Source: Novosphingobium sediminicola (GTDB lineage Bacteria > Pseudomonadota > Alphaproteobacteria > Sphingomonadales > Sphingomonadaceae). Taken from it: DNA of 64,000 nt. Below, piece by piece: positions 62,336-64,000 of this stretch (within the stretch, counting starts at the first letter, position 1; each line of letters starts with the position of its first letter). Location: NCBI RefSeq assembly GCF_014196525.1, contig NZ_JACIDX010000008.1, forward strand, positions 186,001 to 250,000, in the 5' to 3' direction. The translations under genes were made by a program, and so were the position numbers. The notes under the pieces were generated by a model, which saw only the letters and a program-made list of their open reading frames with translations, had not been told where the DNA came from and searched no databases.

Positions 62336-64000
62336 TTGCGGGCTAATTGGCTGATCTCGACGGCTTTGGTGATGATCCCGGCGGGCATAAGCGCGGCGGA
62401 GCCTGCGCGGCGCCCGCTGATCGCCCCGCCCGAGGAATGGGTGATCGATGCGCCCATCCCCCCCGCCCCGCCCGTGGCCGAGGGCGCGGCCACGGTCAGC
62501 CTGCTCAACGACACCCAGATCCGCCTGTCCGACAAGGGCGATACGGTGTTCAGCGCCGATATCTACAAGATCGCCACCGCGCAGGGGCTCGATGAAGCCT
62601 CCTTGCAACTGACATGGGACCCCTCGCTCGAAGTGCTGACCATCCACCGCTATCGCCTGTGGCGCGATGGGCGGATGATCGACCTGCTGGGCGATGGCCC
62701 CGACCGGGGCAAGGGCATCACCGTGATGCAGCGCGAAAAGAACATGGAAAGCGCCGCGCTGGACGGCGAACTGACCGCATCGATGCAGCCTGACGGGGTG
62801 CGCGTGGGCGATATCGTCGATCTGGCCTATACGATCACGCGCCATGACCCGGCCACCGGAGGGCGTTCGCAATTGATGGTGGGGCCGCCCAACGGGGTGC
62901 CGATCGGACGGCTGCGGCTGCGCGCGATCTGGCCCGCGACGCGCGCCACGCAATGGCGCGCATGGCCCGGCGCGGTCCAGCCCGTGCTGACGGAAAAGGG
63001 CGGGATGAAGGAACTGGTGGCCGACATGGCCAATGTCACCACCGCCCGCCCGCCATCCAAGGCGCCCTCGCGGTTTCGCGCGGTCAATCTTGTCGAACTG
63101 ACCGATTTTGCCGACTGGCAGACGGTGTCGCGCACCTATGCCGACCTGTTCGACAAGGCCGCGGCCCTTTCACCCACCAGCCCGGTGCGGGCCGAAGCCG
63201 CCAAAATCGCCGCCACCACCAGCGACCCGCGCAAAAGGGCCGAAATGGCTCTGCAACTGGTCGAGCAGCAGGTGCGCTATCTGTTCATCGGCATTGACGA
63301 TGGCGGCTTCGTGCCCGCGCCCGTCGATCTGACATGGCAGCGCCGCTTTGGTGATTGCAAGGGCAAGACCGCGCTGCTGCTTGCGCTGCTGCGCGAATTG
63401 GGCGTGTCGGCCCGGCCCGTGCTGGTCAACACCGACGCCGGCGATTTCACCGCCAACCGCCTGCCCACCATGGCCGCGTTTGACCATGTCATTGCCGAGG
63501 CGGTGATTGACGGGCGCTCCTATTGGCTGGACGGCACGCGGATCGGCGACACGCGGCTGGATCGGTTGCGCACGCCCGATTATGTCGTGGGCCTGCCCGC
63601 CACGGCGCAAGGCTCGGGTTTTGTGCCGATGGTGCCCGAAGCCTTGACCGAACCGACGCAGATCACCAGCCTCGATCTGGACGCCGGCGCGGGGATCGAG
63701 GCGCCCGCCCCGGCCAAGGCCGAAATCCGCTATCGCGGGGAAACCGCCCATGCGATGCGCGAGCGGTATAATGGCCTGTCGGCGGGCGATCTGGACCGTG
63801 CGCTGAAGAAATTGTGGCGCGACACCTATGATTTCATCACGCCCGTGCAGGTGAGCGCGCGCGAAGAGGCGGACAAGGGCGAATTCGTCGTCTCGCTCAA
63901 AGGCACGGCCAAGATGGACTGGTATGTCGAGGGCGCCTCGCGCTGGTATGAGCTGGACCACGCGCGGGTCGGGTGGAAATTCACGACCACGCGTGAGGGA
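62336..64000 (+). CDS. DUF3857/transglutaminase-like protein, cut by the window end
   Basis: At least 555 codons are present and the gene continues beyond the window. It starts with TTG at 62336, preceded by GGGGAC. A signal peptide (about 1-21, ending ISAAE) is followed by a DUF3857 domain (about 45-260) and a transglutaminase-like domain with the Cys-His-Asp triad: FGDCKGKTALLLALL (Cys341), FDHVIAEAVIDG (His384) and YWLDGTR (Asp399). Such proteins are periplasmic and of unknown substrate in sphingomonads. The window ends after the third domain begins. Confidence 0.88.
   Translation, partial: MRANWLISTALVMIPAGISAAEPARRPLIAPPEEWVIDAPIPPAPPVAEGAATVSLLNDTQIRLSDKGDTVFSADIYKIATAQGLDEASLQLTWDPSLEVLTIHRYRLWRDGRMIDLLGDGPDRGKGITVMQREKNMESAALDGELTASMQPDGVRVGDIVDLAYTITRHDPATGGRSQLMVGPPNGVPIGRLRLRAIWPATRATQWRAWPGAVQPVLTEKGGMKELVADMANVTTARPPSKAPSRFRAVNLVELTDFADWQTVSRTYADLFDKAAALSPTSPVRAEAAKIAATTSDPRKRAEMALQLVEQQVRYLFIGIDDGGFVPAPVDLTWQRRFGDCKGKTALLLALLRELGVSARPVLVNTDAGDFTANRLPTMAAFDHVIAEAVIDGRSYWLDGTRIGDTRLDRLRTPDYVVGLPATAQGSGFVPMVPEALTEPTQITSLDLDAGAGIEAPAPAKAEIRYRGETAHAMRERYNGLSAGDLDRALKKLWRDTYDFITPVQVSAREEADKGEFVVSLKGTAKMDWYVEGASRWYELDHARVGWKFTTTREG

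Overview
The window looks like a chromosomal segment of a GC-rich alphaproteobacterium, most likely a sphingomonad (Novosphingobium or a close relative). This is an inference from the high GC, the dense overlapping operons, the full hopanoid locus with its own dxs and ispH, the TonB receptor and the exopolysaccharide genes. I saw no rRNA, tRNA, CRISPR array, transposase, phage gene or recognisable transcription factor.

Region 1 (1-7.2 kb) holds housekeeping and small metabolic genes: an Old Yellow Enzyme reductase, lipB coupled to a small lipoprotein, an integral membrane protein, a phospholipid N-methyltransferase-like protein, and a TonB receptor / orphan [2Fe-2S] subunit / arsC operon.

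Region 2 (7.5-32.7 kb) is a hopanoid super-locus. dxs and ispH supply isoprenoid precursor. hpnD, hpnC and hpnE make squalene and shc cyclises it. hpnH and hpnG start the C35 side chain. hpnI, hpnK and hpnJ glycosylate, deacetylate and rearrange the head group. HpnN, HpnL and MlaA/MlaC-like proteins (mlaA, hpnM) probably handle transport. The hpnA-B-C-D-E-shc-hpnG run is one tightly coupled operon. It diverges from hpnI-J-K-mlaA across a 57-bp gap that carries nested palindromes. hpnN leads a tail of genes with no assigned hopanoid role: a polysaccharide deacetylase, a multi-spanning membrane protein, a second DUF2141 protein and a GT4 glycosyltransferase. These are the best candidates for an undescribed extension of the pathway.

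Region 3 (32.7-41 kb) is a mixed set: an M19 dipeptidase, a surface subtilase, dapD, a secreted glutaminyl cyclase, a K+ channel, a nucleoside transporter and a membrane-anchored thermonuclease.

Region 4 (41.3-59.1 kb) is a polysaccharide/surface region. It has three different nucleotide-sugar dehydrogenases, wecB, an initiating sugar transferase, an SGNH/MBOAT O-acetylation pair, a large secreted beta-helix/RTX protein, a radical SAM protein and a small RTX protein. A Moco oxidoreductase/cytochrome b pair is inserted. Several long AT-rich non-coding stretches lie upstream of these genes. Region 5 (60.4-64 kb) holds a small membrane protein, an M48 protease and a DUF3857/transglutaminase protein cut by the window end.

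The most striking non-genic signal is a composite palindromic module of about 230 bp. It is present four times (about 3.28, 34.09, 41.03 and 45.20 kb), always between the 3' ends of convergent genes. It is built from two terminator-like end hairpins of interchangeable type around a conserved central inverted repeat. Two copies bracket the tviB-wecB-wecC sugar-nucleotide block.
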